Shown: positions 48,946 through 57,132, counted from the first letter of the stretch. The stretch is DNA of 64,000 nucleotides from Streptomyces dengpaensis (GCF_002946835.1 NZ_CP026652.1:7254001-7318000), one strand, 5' to 3'. Notes: generated by a model from the letters alone, not told the origin. A program made the numbers and translations.

Positions 48946-49187
48946 TGACCAGTCTCCTCGACGGCACCGTCATCGACCTGGACCGGGTGCAGGTCGCCCT
49001 GGACGGCTCGCACTGGCTGTGGACGTGCGAGCACACCGAGTCCGGCGAGCCGCTCATGCTGCGCCTCGACCGCGACGGCACCGGAGCGCTGCCGCTGGCC
49101 GACGTGTACCGCATCCACGGCCTGCTCGCACCGCAGGCCCAGCCGACCACCGCCGCCATGTACCGGCAAGTCCTGGAGGCGGCGTGA
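48945..49187 (+). CDS. small hypothetical phage protein
   Basis: The 80-residue protein has beta strands (GTVIDLDRVQVALDGSHWLW, LMLRLDRDGTGALPLADVY) and a C-terminal helix. ATG 48945 is used; GTG 48942 is equally possible and gives one more residue. Unrecognised. Confidence 0.55.
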   Translation: MTSLLDGTVIDLDRVQVALDGSHWLWTCEHTESGEPLMLRLDRDGTGALPLADVYRIHGLLAPQAQPTTAAMYRQVLEAA

Positions 49188-49471
49188 GCACCGATCCGAT
49201 CCGACTGACCGCGGGCGTCGTCGCCGAGGTCGTGTACCTCGACCCGAACCGCCCGCACACCGAGCCGGACGAGCGTGGCTGCCCCGAGTGTGGCCAGCCC
49301 GCCTACGACTCCGGATGCGAGGCGCCCGGCTGCAACGGCTGGGGCTGCCCCGACTGCGGCACCGGCTGCGACCTCGACTTCGTCAGCGCCGAAGACGGCG
49401 GCCAGTGCTCCGCCTACGCCGACGGCGAGGAAGCCGTCGACGAGTTCCTCGACGAGGAGGACGAGTCGTGA
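49184..49471 (+). CDS. cysteine-rich zinc-ribbon-like phage protein
   Basis: The 95-residue protein has four CxxC-type groups: CPECGQPAYDSGCEAPGC, then GWGCPDCGTGCDLDF and a single Cys later. This could bind two zinc ions. The C-terminus is very acidic (EEAVDEFLDEEDES). Role unknown, perhaps nucleic-acid or protein binding. GTG start with a 4-bp overlap. Confidence 0.6.
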   Translation: MSTDPIRLTAGVVAEVVYLDPNRPHTEPDERGCPECGQPAYDSGCEAPGCNGWGCPDCGTGCDLDFVSAEDGGQCSAYADGEEAVDEFLDEEDES

Positions 49472-49653
49472 CCGCCCTCGACGCCTACCTCACCGCCCGC
49501 ACCCTCGCCGACCACGGCATGACCGACTCGGACGCGGTCACCATCGCCGACTTCGACACCGCCGCCGACCTCGCCGGAGCCCACCGCCCCGCCGGCCCCG
49601 ACGACCGGCACACCGTGCGGATCGCCCTCGACGCGATCGGAGACGCCCGATGA
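49468..49653 (+). CDS. small hypothetical phage protein
   Basis: The 61-residue protein (LDAYLTARTLADHGMTDSDA, then HTVRIALDAIGDAR) is acidic and helical. It directly precedes the methyltransferase with a 4-bp overlap. Unrecognised. Confidence 0.5.
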   Translation: MTALDAYLTARTLADHGMTDSDAVTIADFDTAADLAGAHRPAGPDDRHTVRIALDAIGDAR

Positions 49654-50399
49654 AGCCGTACTACGAGGACGAGAACGTCCAGCTCTACCTGGGAGATATG
49701 CGCGAGGTGCTCCCGGCTCTGGGCGTCAAGGCTGATTTGATCTTGGCAGATCCGCCGTACTCGGAGACGAGCCTGGCGTGGGACCGCTGGCCCGACGGCT
49801 GGCCCACGCTCGCCGCCACCGTCGCCTCGTCGATGTGGTGCTTCGGGTCGATGCGTATGTTCCTCGACCGCGGCCCCGAGTTCGCCGACTGGAAGCTGTC
49901 GCAGGACGTCATCTGGGAGAAGCACAACGGCTCCGGGTTCACGACCGACCGGTTCCGCCGCGTCCACGAGATTGCCACCCACTGGTACCGCGGCGAGTGG
50001 CGCGGCATCCACCGCAACGTTCCACGGGTTCCGTCCACCTACGACAGCAAGGGCCGCACCGTCAGCGTGCGCGCCGCACGGCCTCCGCACACCGGAGAGA
50101 TCGGCGGCGCCACCTACAGCGACGACGGCCTGCGTCTGGCCCGCTCGGTGCTGTACGCGAAGTCGATGCAGCGCGCCGCGATCCATCCGACGGAGAAACC
50201 CGTCACCGGGCTGCTGGAGCACCTCATCGCCTACGCCTGCCCGCCCGATGGCACCGTCCTGGATCCGTTCGCCGGAAGCGGCAGCACGTTGGACGCGGCC
50301 CGCCAGTCCGGACGGCGCGCGATCGGCATCGAAGCCAACGAGCCGTATGCCGAAACCGCAGCCCGCCGCCTGTCCCATCTGACCTTGGAGGCGTCGTGA
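49650..50399 (+). CDS. orphan DNA adenine-N6 or cytosine-N4 methyltransferase
   Basis: The 249-residue enzyme has motif IV ILADPPYSET at 31-40 before motif I VLDPFAGSGSTLDAA (about 203-217), the order of beta-class amino-methyltransferases. HPTEKP before motif I is also typical. The target recognition region is short and lies in the middle. No restriction gene is adjacent, so it probably protects the phage DNA or acts in regulation. The target sequence cannot be read from the protein. Confidence 0.88.
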   Translation: MKPYYEDENVQLYLGDMREVLPALGVKADLILADPPYSETSLAWDRWPDGWPTLAATVASSMWCFGSMRMFLDRGPEFADWKLSQDVIWEKHNGSGFTTDRFRRVHEIATHWYRGEWRGIHRNVPRVPSTYDSKGRTVSVRAARPPHTGEIGGATYSDDGLRLARSVLYAKSMQRAAIHPTEKPVTGLLEHLIAYACPPDGTVLDPFAGSGSTLDAARQSGRRAIGIEANEPYAETAARRLSHLTLEAS

Positions 50400-50755
50400 C
50401 CACCACCATCACACCCACCAGCACCGAGATAGCCGACGTCCTCGACAAGGCCCTCGCCCACATCATCCGAGTGGGCTTCTGCAAGAAGTACCTGTACAGC
50501 ACCCGGCAGCACAGGGGCGGAACCCCGCTGAACCAGTGCGCGGTGGACCTGGACGGCGCGATCAACGTCGCCGTGCACGGAACCCCGCTCCACCTCGGAC
50601 GCGACCCGCTCACCCGAGCCGTGGTGGAGGCGGTCGCCGCCCGCATCACCGCCCCGTCACTCGCCACCTGGTGCGACTACAAGGGCAACGGCAAAACCCA
50701 AGCCATCGCCCTCCTCCGGGAGACCGCAGCCCAACTTCGTAAGGAGGCCTGGTGA
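50396..50755 (+). CDS. DUF6197-like small phage protein
   Basis: The 119-residue protein reads IADVLDKALAHIIRVGFCKK, then NQCAVDLDGAINVAV and TRAVVEAVAARITAP. This recalls the DUF6197 pattern of actinobacteria and their phages, but the match is from memory and weak. Function unknown. Confidence 0.5.
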   Translation: MTTTITPTSTEIADVLDKALAHIIRVGFCKKYLYSTRQHRGGTPLNQCAVDLDGAINVAVHGTPLHLGRDPLTRAVVEAVAARITAPSLATWCDYKGNGKTQAIALLRETAAQLRKEAW

Positions 50756-51249
50756 TGACCTTCACCGACCTCATCCCCGGCCGCCGGGACCGCAAGAAGC
50801 CCCGGCACCGCGCCGACGACCGCATCGCCGAACTGACGGCCGACTACGAGCAGCAGCTCGCCGAGCTCCGCGACGAGAACGTCCGCCTGCACCACTTCAA
50901 GGCCGAGGCCGACGACTTCTTCATGATCCAGGCCGCCTATGTCACCGGCCTGGAGGACGACAAGCGGGAACTGCAGCAGCGACTCGCCGACGAGCAGGGC
51001 GCACGGGCCGTCGCCGACGCCGACGTCGAAGCCCGCGACCGGTGGGTGCGTGACCTGGAGATCAAGGTCGCCGACCTCGAACGGCGCCTCGACGTGCGGA
51101 AGCTCGCCGAGTCCGCCGTCGCCATCACGCAGCCGATCCCGGTCATCACCCCGGTGCCGTTGCATCAGGCGCCCTTCGCCACCACCAACCCCGGGCGCGT
51201 GCCCGGCTCGTGGGGCGTGAAGGACGACGAGCCCGAGCCGGCCGCCTGA
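50755..51249 (+). CDS. hypothetical coiled-coil phage protein
   Basis: The 164-residue protein is a coiled coil over about 20-120 (RIAELTADYEQQLAELRDEN, DDKRELQQRLADEQG, DLEIKVADLERRLDVRK) with a proline-rich tail. AAGGAGG (50741-50747) favours ATG 50755 over GTG 50752. A 107-bp gap without a gene follows. Confidence 0.6.
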   Translation: MTFTDLIPGRRDRKKPRHRADDRIAELTADYEQQLAELRDENVRLHHFKAEADDFFMIQAAYVTGLEDDKRELQQRLADEQGARAVADADVEARDRWVRDLEIKVADLERRLDVRKLAESAVAITQPIPVITPVPLHQAPFATTNPGRVPGSWGVKDDEPEPAA

Positions 51250-51356
51250 GCTCCCGGCCGCCCGGCCGACGAGGTGCGGGCGGCCGGTGAACAGCAAGAA
51301 CCCCACCCGGGTCCAGCGGGCGGGGGTCCACCACCAGCATCCCACGGAGGAATCAC

Positions 51357-51686
51357 ATGTCCGTCACCACGGCCCGGCCGCACACCATCCAATGCCAGCA
51401 AGGCCCTGAGACCGTCACCGCCACCAGCCCGGTTCCCGGCCTGTACGTCTACGAGATCCCCGGAACGGTCGACCAGCCGAGCCTCCTCCGCTGGCGGGTC
51501 GGCCACCACTCCGGCCTCGTCATCGCCGCAGCCATGTACGAGGGCGACGCCATCCGAGGCGCGCAGAAGATCGCCGATCTCGCCGACTGGACCCTGCCCG
51601 TCGACGAACTGCGCCGCGACGTCTCGCCGACCGAGCTGTACGACGCCATCAGCTGGGCGTCCTGCGACCACCCCGCCTACGCCTGA
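51357..51686 (+). CDS. hypothetical phage protein
   Basis: The 109-residue protein mixes strands and helices (VPGLYVYEIPGTVDQPSLLR, WRVGHHSGLVIAAAMYEGDA, IADLADWTLPVDELRRD). GGAGGAAT gives it a strong ribosome site, so it may begin a new translational unit. Unrecognised. Confidence 0.6.
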   Translation: MSVTTARPHTIQCQQGPETVTATSPVPGLYVYEIPGTVDQPSLLRWRVGHHSGLVIAAAMYEGDAIRGAQKIADLADWTLPVDELRRDVSPTELYDAISWASCDHPAYA

Positions 51687-51740
51687 CCAACAACCCAAGA
51701 CCGGCGGTCGCGTGAGCCCCCCACTCCGCGCCGCCATCCA

Positions 51741-51783
51741 GGGTCGCCGGCCCTAACCACCCCCCGGTCGGGGTCGGCGACCC
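51741..51783 (+). terminator. hairpin in an early-gene gap
   Basis: GGGTCGCCG (51741-51749) pairs exactly with 51775-51783, and the loop holds CCCC and GGGG runs that extend the structure. It lies between two small genes and may terminate or attenuate. Confidence 0.5.
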
Positions 51784-51812
51784 GCCCTTAGTGCACCCAG
51801 AAACGGAACCTC

Positions 51813-52058
51813 ATGTACCTCACCCGCACCATCGGCCGCTGGCAGTTCGAACTGCACCAGCGCGCCATCCACCTCACCCGAACACCGAAACCGGACCCGG
51901 CCTGCGAGGCCTGCTACGGGCGCGGCGGCCACGGCTGGCTCACCCACAGCGGCGACCCCGACTGGGAGGACTGCCACTGCATCAAACAGCTCCGCACCTG
52001 GCGCCTGCCCCTCTGGCCCCGCCGCACCACCACCACCAGCGAGGAGTACCCGTTCTAA
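51813..52058 (+). CDS. small cysteine-containing phage protein
   Basis: The 81-residue protein has CEACYGRGGHGW and DCHC, a DnaJ-like zinc-binding pattern. The N-terminus is basic (TIGRWQFELHQRAIHLTR). It overlaps the exonuclease start by one base. Function unknown. Confidence 0.58.
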   Translation: MYLTRTIGRWQFELHQRAIHLTRTPKPDPACEACYGRGGHGWLTHSGDPDWEDCHCIKQLRTWRLPLWPRRTTTTSEEYPF

Positions 52059-52657
52059 TGACCGCCATCGCCTTCGTTGACACCGAGACCCTCGGACTCG
52101 ACGCCGACGTTCACGCCATGTGGGAGCTCGCCATCATCCGCCGTGAGAACGGCGTCGACACCGAGCACCTGTGGCAGATCAAGCCCAGCAAGATCGACCT
52201 GGAGCACGCCGACCCCGAAGCCCTGCGCATCAACGGCTACATGGACCGCATGGTCCTGCCCGAGGACTACTGGGCCGGCGACATGAGCCACCCGTGCGGC
52301 ATCCCACACCCCATGAAGCGGGACGAACTGCGGACCGTCATCACGGACCTCCTCTCCGACGCGGTCATGGTCGGCTCCAACCCCGCCTTCGACGCCGCGT
52401 TCCTGAAGGTCTTCCTGGACGCCACGCCGTGGCACTACCGGACGATCGACGTCGCCACGCTGGCCGCCGGCTATCTCCGTGGCGTTGACCTGCCGACCGG
52501 CGCCACGTCCACCGAGGCACAGCACCCCTTCTCCAGTCGCAAGCTGTCCCTCGCGGTCGATGTCGACCTGCCTGGTGCCGGAGTCGCGCACACCGCCCTC
52601 GGCGACGCCCGTTGGGCCCGAGCCGTTCACGACGCGGTCATGGGCGGCGTCGCATGA
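52058..52657 (+). CDS. DEDDh 3'-5' exonuclease
   Basis: The 199-residue protein has the three exonuclease motifs of the DnaQ/RNase T fold: FVDTETLGLD (Asp8, Glu10), VGSNPAFDAAFL and HTALGDARWA (His and Asp near 187-192). It probably degrades single-stranded ends during phage DNA replication or recombination. The RecE-like nuclease gene follows with a 4-bp overlap, which suggests a shared recombination unit. Confidence 0.88.
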   Translation: MTAIAFVDTETLGLDADVHAMWELAIIRRENGVDTEHLWQIKPSKIDLEHADPEALRINGYMDRMVLPEDYWAGDMSHPCGIPHPMKRDELRTVITDLLSDAVMVGSNPAFDAAFLKVFLDATPWHYRTIDVATLAAGYLRGVDLPTGATSTEAQHPFSSRKLSLAVDVDLPGAGVAHTALGDARWARAVHDAVMGGVA

Positions 52658-53517
52658 CCGCCGCGGTGGAGGTCGAAGCCCCTCAGATCATCGACGGCCT
52701 GTCCGCCGACGACTACCACGCGGACCGCACGTCGATCTCCTCGACCGGCCTGCGCGCCCTGCTCGCCCCGGGCTGCCCCGCCCAGTTCAAGTACGACCGC
52801 GATAACCCGCAGGCGCCGAAGCGGGAGTTCGACCTCGGGCACGCCGCACACAAGCTCGTCCTCGGCGAAGGCCCCGACTTCGAGATCATCGACTTCCCCG
52901 ACTACAAGAAGGTCGCTGCCCAGCGGCTTCGGGACGAGGCCTACGAGGCGGGCCTGGTCCCGCTGCTCACCAAAGAGCACGACATGGTCCAGGCGATGGC
53001 GGCAGCCGTCCGCCAGCACCCCGTAGCCGGCCCGCTGTTCACCCCGGACGGGGGAGTGGCGGAGCAGTCGCTCTTCTGGACCGATCCCCGGACCGGTGTC
53101 CGCTGCCGCTGCCGCCCCGACTGGATGCCCCACCGCCAGGAGAACGGCCGGCTCGTCGTCGTCGACTACAAGACCGCGAAAGCCGTCGACCCGGCAGCTC
53201 TCGCGAAGGCCGTGTACGACCACGGCTACCACGCGCAGGCCGCCTTCTACCTCGACGGCGTCAAGGCCCTTGGCCTGCACGGCGACCAAGAGCCCGCGTT
53301 CGTCTTCGTGTTCCAGTCCAAGACCGCGCCCTACCTGGTGCACCTGGTCGAACTCGACTTCCCCGCCCTCGCGCTCGGCGCTGCCCGCAACGAGCGCGCC
53401 CTGCGGATCTACGCCGAGTGCGCGCGCACCGGCGTCTGGCACGGCTTCAACGACCGCATCACCTACCTCCCGCTGCCCCCATGGGCCGAGAAGAAAGATC
53501 ACGAGGAATACGCATGA
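52654..53517 (+). CDS. RecE/RecB-type PD-(D/E)XK nuclease
   Basis: The 287-residue protein resembles phage RecE-like exonucleases. SISSTGLRALLAPGCPAQFKY near residues 27-47 is followed by LGHAAHKLVLGEG (His64). The active site is RPDWM (Asp156) and VVVDYKTAK (Asp171, Lys173), followed by YHAQAAFYLDGV in the usual QxxxY position. Such enzymes chew 5' ends and hand the strand to an annealing protein. The next gene is a good candidate for that partner. Confidence 0.82.
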   Translation: MTAAVEVEAPQIIDGLSADDYHADRTSISSTGLRALLAPGCPAQFKYDRDNPQAPKREFDLGHAAHKLVLGEGPDFEIIDFPDYKKVAAQRLRDEAYEAGLVPLLTKEHDMVQAMAAAVRQHPVAGPLFTPDGGVAEQSLFWTDPRTGVRCRCRPDWMPHRQENGRLVVVDYKTAKAVDPAALAKAVYDHGYHAQAAFYLDGVKALGLHGDQEPAFVFVFQSKTAPYLVHLVELDFPALALGAARNERALRIYAECARTGVWHGFNDRITYLPLPPWAEKKDHEEYA

Positions 53518-54344
53518 ACCAGCCCGTACCCATCCCCTCGAACAACGCCCCCGCCCGCATCGGCCAGGGCACCGCAGTCGAACAGTCCCGCGCAGCTGCC
53601 GAAGTACAGGCCGCGGTCGTCGTCGCCCAGCAGTGCCCCCGCAACATCCAGGCCGCCGTCGCCCAGATGCGCGAGTCCTGCAACCAAATGTTCCTCGCCG
53701 AGCGCGCCTTCTACCGCTACCCCAAGGGCGGCCAGACCATCACCGGCGCCTCCGTCCACCTCGCCCGCGAGCTCGCCCGCTGCTGGGGCAACGTCCAGTA
53801 CGGGCTCGTCGAGATGCGCCGCGACGACGACTACGGCCAGTCCGAGATGCAGGCCTTCGCCTGGGACGTCCAGACCAACTCCCGCAACAGCTCGACGTTC
53901 ATCGTCCCTCACCGCCGCGACACGAAGAACGGCCCGCAGGCCGTCACCGACATGCGCGACATCTACGAGCTGAACACGAACAACGGTGCCCGCCGCGTCC
54001 GTGAGGCGATCTTCGCGATCCTCCCGCCCTGGTTCGTCGAGGAAGCCAAGGAGCTCTGCAACGCCACCCTCCGCAACGGCGGCGGCAAGCCCCTCGCCCA
54101 GCGCGTGGCCGACGCCATCAAGACGTTCGAAGGCATCGGCATCACCGCGGACCGCATCGAGGCCCGACTCGACCGGGCGCCAGCGAAGTGGACGGAGCAC
54201 GACGTCGCCCAGCTGATCGTCATCTACAAGTCGATTCAGCGCGGCGAAGTCACCGCCGAAGACGAGTTCCCCGCACCCCGCGTCAGCGCCGACGAGCTGA
54301 TCGGCGGCGGCACCAAGAAGCCGGCCAGCGAGCCCACCCAGTAA
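53514..54344 (+). CDS. candidate phage recombination partner (RecT-like role)
   Basis: The 276-residue protein has no motif I can assign with certainty. Conserved-looking segments are QCPRNIQAAVAQMRESCNQM, YRYPKGGQTITGASVHLARE, SEMQAFAWDVQTNSRNSSTF, PHRRDTKNG and NNGARRVREAIFAILPPWFV. Its place directly behind a RecE-like nuclease with a 4-bp overlap is where single-strand annealing proteins are found, so that role is inferred. It is followed by a strong terminator. Confidence 0.55.
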   Translation: MNQPVPIPSNNAPARIGQGTAVEQSRAAAEVQAAVVVAQQCPRNIQAAVAQMRESCNQMFLAERAFYRYPKGGQTITGASVHLARELARCWGNVQYGLVEMRRDDDYGQSEMQAFAWDVQTNSRNSSTFIVPHRRDTKNGPQAVTDMRDIYELNTNNGARRVREAIFAILPPWFVEEAKELCNATLRNGGGKPLAQRVADAIKTFEGIGITADRIEARLDRAPAKWTEHDVAQLIVIYKSIQRGEVTAEDEFPAPRVSADELIGGGTKKPASEPTQ

Positions 54345-54349
54345 CCGCT

Positions 54350-54386
54350 CCGGGGTCGCTCGCACCCGAATTGCGAGCGGCCCCGG
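54350..54386 (+). terminator. terminator after the recombination genes
   Basis: CCGGGGTCGCTCGCA (54350-54364) pairs with TGCGAGCGGCCCCGG (54372-54386), 15 pairs including one T.G, around a 7-nt loop, 5 bp after the stop. Confidence 0.75.
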
Positions 54387-54408
54387 CTCTCAACAGGAGA
54401 ACACAGCC

Positions 54409-54738
54409 ATGGCCAAGAAGTCCCACTACCGCCCCGCGGTCCAGGAGCTTATCGACCTGCTCCGCTTCCGCTCCTCGTTCGGCCGCCCTTGCTACATCAA
54501 GCGGAACACCCGGCATGCCGCGCTCATCGTCCCCGAGCTCCGCAACGGCGCCGACGGCCCCTACGCCCACCTCAAGACGTTCGACCGGGCCACCGTCCAC
54601 GAAGCCGCCGTCCTCGGCGCCGTGACCCTCGGCCCGGAGTTGGTCGACGTGCCCGCGTTCAGCGGCAACCGCAACCACTGGGCCTTCGACCTCGGCCACA
54701 AGGGCCGCACCATCCAGCTCACGGAGCGTGCGTCATGA
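54409..54738 (+). CDS. hypothetical phage protein
   Basis: The 109-residue basic protein reads VQELIDLLRFRSSFGRPCYI, then KTFDRATVHEAAVLGAVTLG and GHKGRTIQLTERAS. No family is recognised. An AACAGGAGAA site precedes its ATG, and it overlaps the next gene by 4 bp. Confidence 0.58.
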   Translation: MAKKSHYRPAVQELIDLLRFRSSFGRPCYIKRNTRHAALIVPELRNGADGPYAHLKTFDRATVHEAAVLGAVTLGPELVDVPAFSGNRNHWAFDLGHKGRTIQLTERAS

Positions 54739-55082
54739 CCGCCACCGTGCAGCCCGCCCTGGACGGCAGCGTCCCGGAGCTGCGGAAGACGAAGACGCAG
54801 CGGCAGGCCGAGGACTACGAGACGTGGCTCGCCGAAGTGTGGCCGAAGTTCATAGCCGCCGCCGCGTCGGGCCGCACCTTCACCTGCTTCGAGGTCGCCG
54901 ACCGGCACGACCTGCCTGCTCCGCCGAACCCGCAAGCCCACTGGGGCCGGCTGATGACGCTGCTGAAGGACGAGGGCTACGTGCGGACCGCGGGGTGGGC
55001 GTGCAGCGACCGGCCCACCGCCCACCACTCCGGCGTCCGCACCTGGAAGGGCACCGCCGCCGCGAGGAGGGCAGCCGCATGA
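54735..55082 (+). CDS. hypothetical phage protein, possible winged-helix
   Basis: The 115-residue protein has a helix-rich centre with a possible HTH-like fold (TFTCFEVADRHDLPAPPNPQ, HWGRLMTLLKDEGYVRTAGW). The pattern, a small cofactor-free domain ending in a wing, suggests DNA binding but is weak. It overlaps the 33-residue membrane peptide gene by 4 bp. Confidence 0.55.
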   Translation: MTATVQPALDGSVPELRKTKTQRQAEDYETWLAEVWPKFIAAAASGRTFTCFEVADRHDLPAPPNPQAHWGRLMTLLKDEGYVRTAGWACSDRPTAHHSGVRTWKGTAAARRAAA

Positions 55083-55180
55083 CCGACCACGCCGCCGCCC
55101 TGTTCCTCGCCTGCCTCGCCTTCACGGTCGGCCTGGCCGCCGTCGCCTTCGCCCTCATCACCCGCGGGAGGCGGACGTGA
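55079..55180 (+). CDS. 33-residue membrane peptide
   Basis: One hydrophobic helix (AALFLACLAFTVGLAAVAFA) ends in TRGRRT. It overlaps both neighbours by 4 bp, which supports translation despite its small size. Role unknown; superinfection or lysis-related functions are possible. Confidence 0.5.
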   Translation: MTDHAAALFLACLAFTVGLAAVAFALITRGRRT

Positions 55181-55461
55181 CCGACCTGATCTGCGCCGTC
55201 GTGTTCCTGATCGGCCTGGCCGGCGCCGTCTACTGCGTGCGCCGCGGCATCCGCGTCTGGCGCGGCGACGACTACCGCACCCGCAACGACCAGGTCGCAG
55301 CCCAGGCAATCCTCCGCACCGACCCGCCCGCCGAGCAGCAGACCCCCGGCACCGACAGCGCACTGCTCCTCGACTGCATAGCCGTCTTCGGCGACTGCGA
55401 AGAACTCGACCGCCTCCGCAACGCCATCCACCAACACCGGAAGGAGAACCCGCAGCCGTGA
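55177..55461 (+). CDS. membrane-anchored hypothetical phage protein
   Basis: The 94-residue protein has one N-terminal helix (LICAVVFLIGLAGAVYCV) followed by RRG and a soluble acidic region (DCIAVFGDCEELDRLRNAIH). GTG start. Paired with the preceding membrane peptide by overlap. Unrecognised. Confidence 0.58.
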   Translation: MTDLICAVVFLIGLAGAVYCVRRGIRVWRGDDYRTRNDQVAAQAILRTDPPAEQQTPGTDSALLLDCIAVFGDCEELDRLRNAIHQHRKENPQP

Positions 55462-56315
55462 CCACCGCCGCCAAGTCCATACCGCCGCACGGAACCGACG
55501 CCCGCTACAAGGGCAACCGCACCGGCACCCGCCCGCCCTGCCGCTGCACCCGCTGCACGCGCGGCCACCGCCAGGCAGACGTGCAGCGGGAACTCCGCCG
55601 ACTGCGAGGGGAACGCAACCTCGTCCCCTGCACCGAAATCCTTCCGCACATCCAGATGCTCCGCGCCAGCGGCATGAGCCAAACCATGATCGCCCGGGAA
55701 GCGGGGGTCGCCCAGGCCGTCATCAGCTACATCACCACCGGCCGCAACAAGACCTGCCAGACGGAAATAGCCCGCCGCATCCTCGCCGTCCAGCCCCACC
55801 GCTTCGACGGCAACGCCGAACGCCCCGCCATCGGCTCCATCCGCCGCATCCGCGCCCTCTACAGCCTCGGCCACAGCCGCGCCGACATCAGCGCACTCAG
55901 CGGCCTGAGCGTCGCCAGCATCAGCCTCCTCGCCGAAGCCCGCTGGAACGTCATCGACAACCTCGCCGCCACCGCACTGGCCGCCGCCTACGACGAACTC
56001 AAGAACAGCCGCGGCAACAACTGGAAGAACGAGCGGCGGGCCACCGCCGAAGGATGGCGCGACCCCCTGTGGTGGGAGGACTTCGGCGGCATCGACGACC
56101 CGGACTTCGACCCGGCCGCTGTCGACCGTGAACTGCGCCGCACCGAACTCGCGGCCGTCCGCCGCGAAGAGATCACCCACCTTGCCGCCTTCGGCTGCAC
56201 CGCCGAAGAGATCCACCAGCGCCTCAACGAAGAGATCGCACTCAGCACCGTCCGCCAGATCGTCCAGGAATGGCGCACCGGACAGAAACGCGAGCGGAAG
56301 CAGGTGGCCGCGTGA
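55458..56315 (+). CDS. phage HTH protein with N-terminal cysteine cluster
   Basis: The 285-residue protein begins with a basic segment and RPPCRCTRCTRGH, a possible zinc site. Three HTH-like stretches follow: QMLRASGMSQTMIAREAGVA, ALYSLGHSRADISALSGLSV and AFGCTAEEIHQRLNEEIAL. They look like repeated DNA-binding units. It may be an early transcription regulator or replication accessory. GTG start with a 4-bp overlap. Confidence 0.65.
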   Translation: MTTAAKSIPPHGTDARYKGNRTGTRPPCRCTRCTRGHRQADVQRELRRLRGERNLVPCTEILPHIQMLRASGMSQTMIAREAGVAQAVISYITTGRNKTCQTEIARRILAVQPHRFDGNAERPAIGSIRRIRALYSLGHSRADISALSGLSVASISLLAEARWNVIDNLAATALAAAYDELKNSRGNNWKNERRATAEGWRDPLWWEDFGGIDDPDFDPAAVDRELRRTELAAVRREEITHLAAFGCTAEEIHQRLNEEIALSTVRQIVQEWRTGQKRERKQVAA

Positions 56316-56503
56316 GCTTCTACGTCTCCCTCGTCTGCGAAGCCACCAGCCCCGGGGCCGGCCGCTGCTGGACCGAGGACACCCCGCCCGGCGAAGCCCA
56401 ATCCGCGACCGAAGCGCGCCGCCGCCTCAAGCAGCAGGGCTGGCACCGCACCCGCGACGGCCGCGACATCTGCCCCGACTGCTGGAAGGAGGGCCGGCGA
56501 TGA
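56312..56503 (+). CDS. small phage protein
   Basis: The 63-residue protein (SFYVSLVCEATSPGAGRCW, ATEARRRLKQQGWHR) ends with CPDCWKEGRR, so it has three to four cysteines and may bind zinc. It has the length and layout of small Streptomyces phage proteins of unknown role. 4-bp overlaps on both sides. Confidence 0.58.
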   Translation: MSFYVSLVCEATSPGAGRCWTEDTPPGEAQSATEARRRLKQQGWHRTRDGRDICPDCWKEGRR

Positions 56504-56763
56504 GGAATCGCTACGCCACACGCCAAGCCGAGACCGCGGTCATCCACGGCGACGGCACCCGCCACTGCGCCTGGTGTGGGGACCACATCGACCCCATCGA
56601 CTGGTGCGCCGACTGCAAGGCCAGCCAGAAGCCGTGCGCCACGGCCGGTGGCCCACACCGCCGGCTCCGGAAACGAACCGACGCCGCCTTCTGCGACGCC
56701 GGCTGCCGCACCGCCTACCAGCGCGACAACGGCCCCGAGATCACCTCGCACCGCAACCGGTGA
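56500..56763 (+). CDS. zinc-finger-like phage protein
   Basis: The 87-residue protein has CAWCG, CADCKASQKPC and FCDAGCRTAYQ, eight cysteines or histidines in all, resembling paired zinc ribbons. The last gene of this rightward block, it is followed by a terminator and a convergent RHH gene. Confidence 0.6.
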   Translation: MRNRYATRQAETAVIHGDGTRHCAWCGDHIDPIDWCADCKASQKPCATAGGPHRRLRKRTDAAFCDAGCRTAYQRDNGPEITSHRNR

Positions 56764-56785
56764 CCGCCTAGCCCACACACGACGA

Positions 56786-56808
56786 AGCCCCGCCGTACAG
56801 GCGGGGCT
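56786..56808. terminator. bidirectional terminator
   Basis: AGCCCCGCC (56786-56794) and GGCGGGGCT (56800-56808) form a perfect 9-bp stem with a 5-nt loop between convergent genes. Confidence 0.75.
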
Positions 56809-56831
56809 CGAGGAGAGGAGGGGACGTGACG

Positions 56832-57047
56832 TCAGTCGGAATCGGTGGCCGGCTTCTTGCGGCGCACCACGCGGCGCTTCGGGGTCTCGGCACCCTGCTG
56901 CTTGCGCCAGGCGGCGACCTCACGCACGACGTACATGCGGATGTCCGTCGCGCGGGCGATGCCCTTCTCCTCGCACAGCTGGCCGTAGTCCGCCCACGTC
57001 TCATCGTCGATGCGGATAACGCGGCCGGGCTGCCCCTTCGTGGTCAT
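56832..57047 (-). CDS. ribbon-helix-helix-like regulator
   Basis: The 71-residue protein starts TTKGQPGRVIRIDDETWADY, the usual strand and first helix of RHH repressors, then LCEEKGIARATDIRMYVVRE and a basic tail (RRVVRRKKPATDSD). ATG 57047 was chosen because the RHH strand begins right after it. Palindromes in its upstream region are likely operators. It is the only minus-strand gene between 45.6 kb and the window end, so it may control the rightward HNH/replication genes. Confidence 0.7.
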   Translation of the reverse strand: MTTKGQPGRVIRIDDETWADYGQLCEEKGIARATDIRMYVVREVAAWRKQQGAETPKRRVVRRKKPATDSD

Positions 57048-57075
57048 GCCGACAGCGTAGCTGACTGTGCACTGG

Positions 57076-57132
57076 CTGGTCACCAGGCTGTGACACGTTG
57101 GCTGGTCAGTGACCTGCCGGTGACCGGTCACC
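57076..57132. promoter_or_regulatory. RHH operator region
   Basis: GGTGACCGGTCACC (57119-57132) is a perfect 14-bp palindrome. CTGGTCACCAG (57076-57086) is a near-perfect one, and GGCTGGTCA occurs at about 57074 and 57100. All use GGTSACC-like half-sites. TAGGGT lies near 57140 and may be part of the rightward promoter. Confidence 0.55.
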
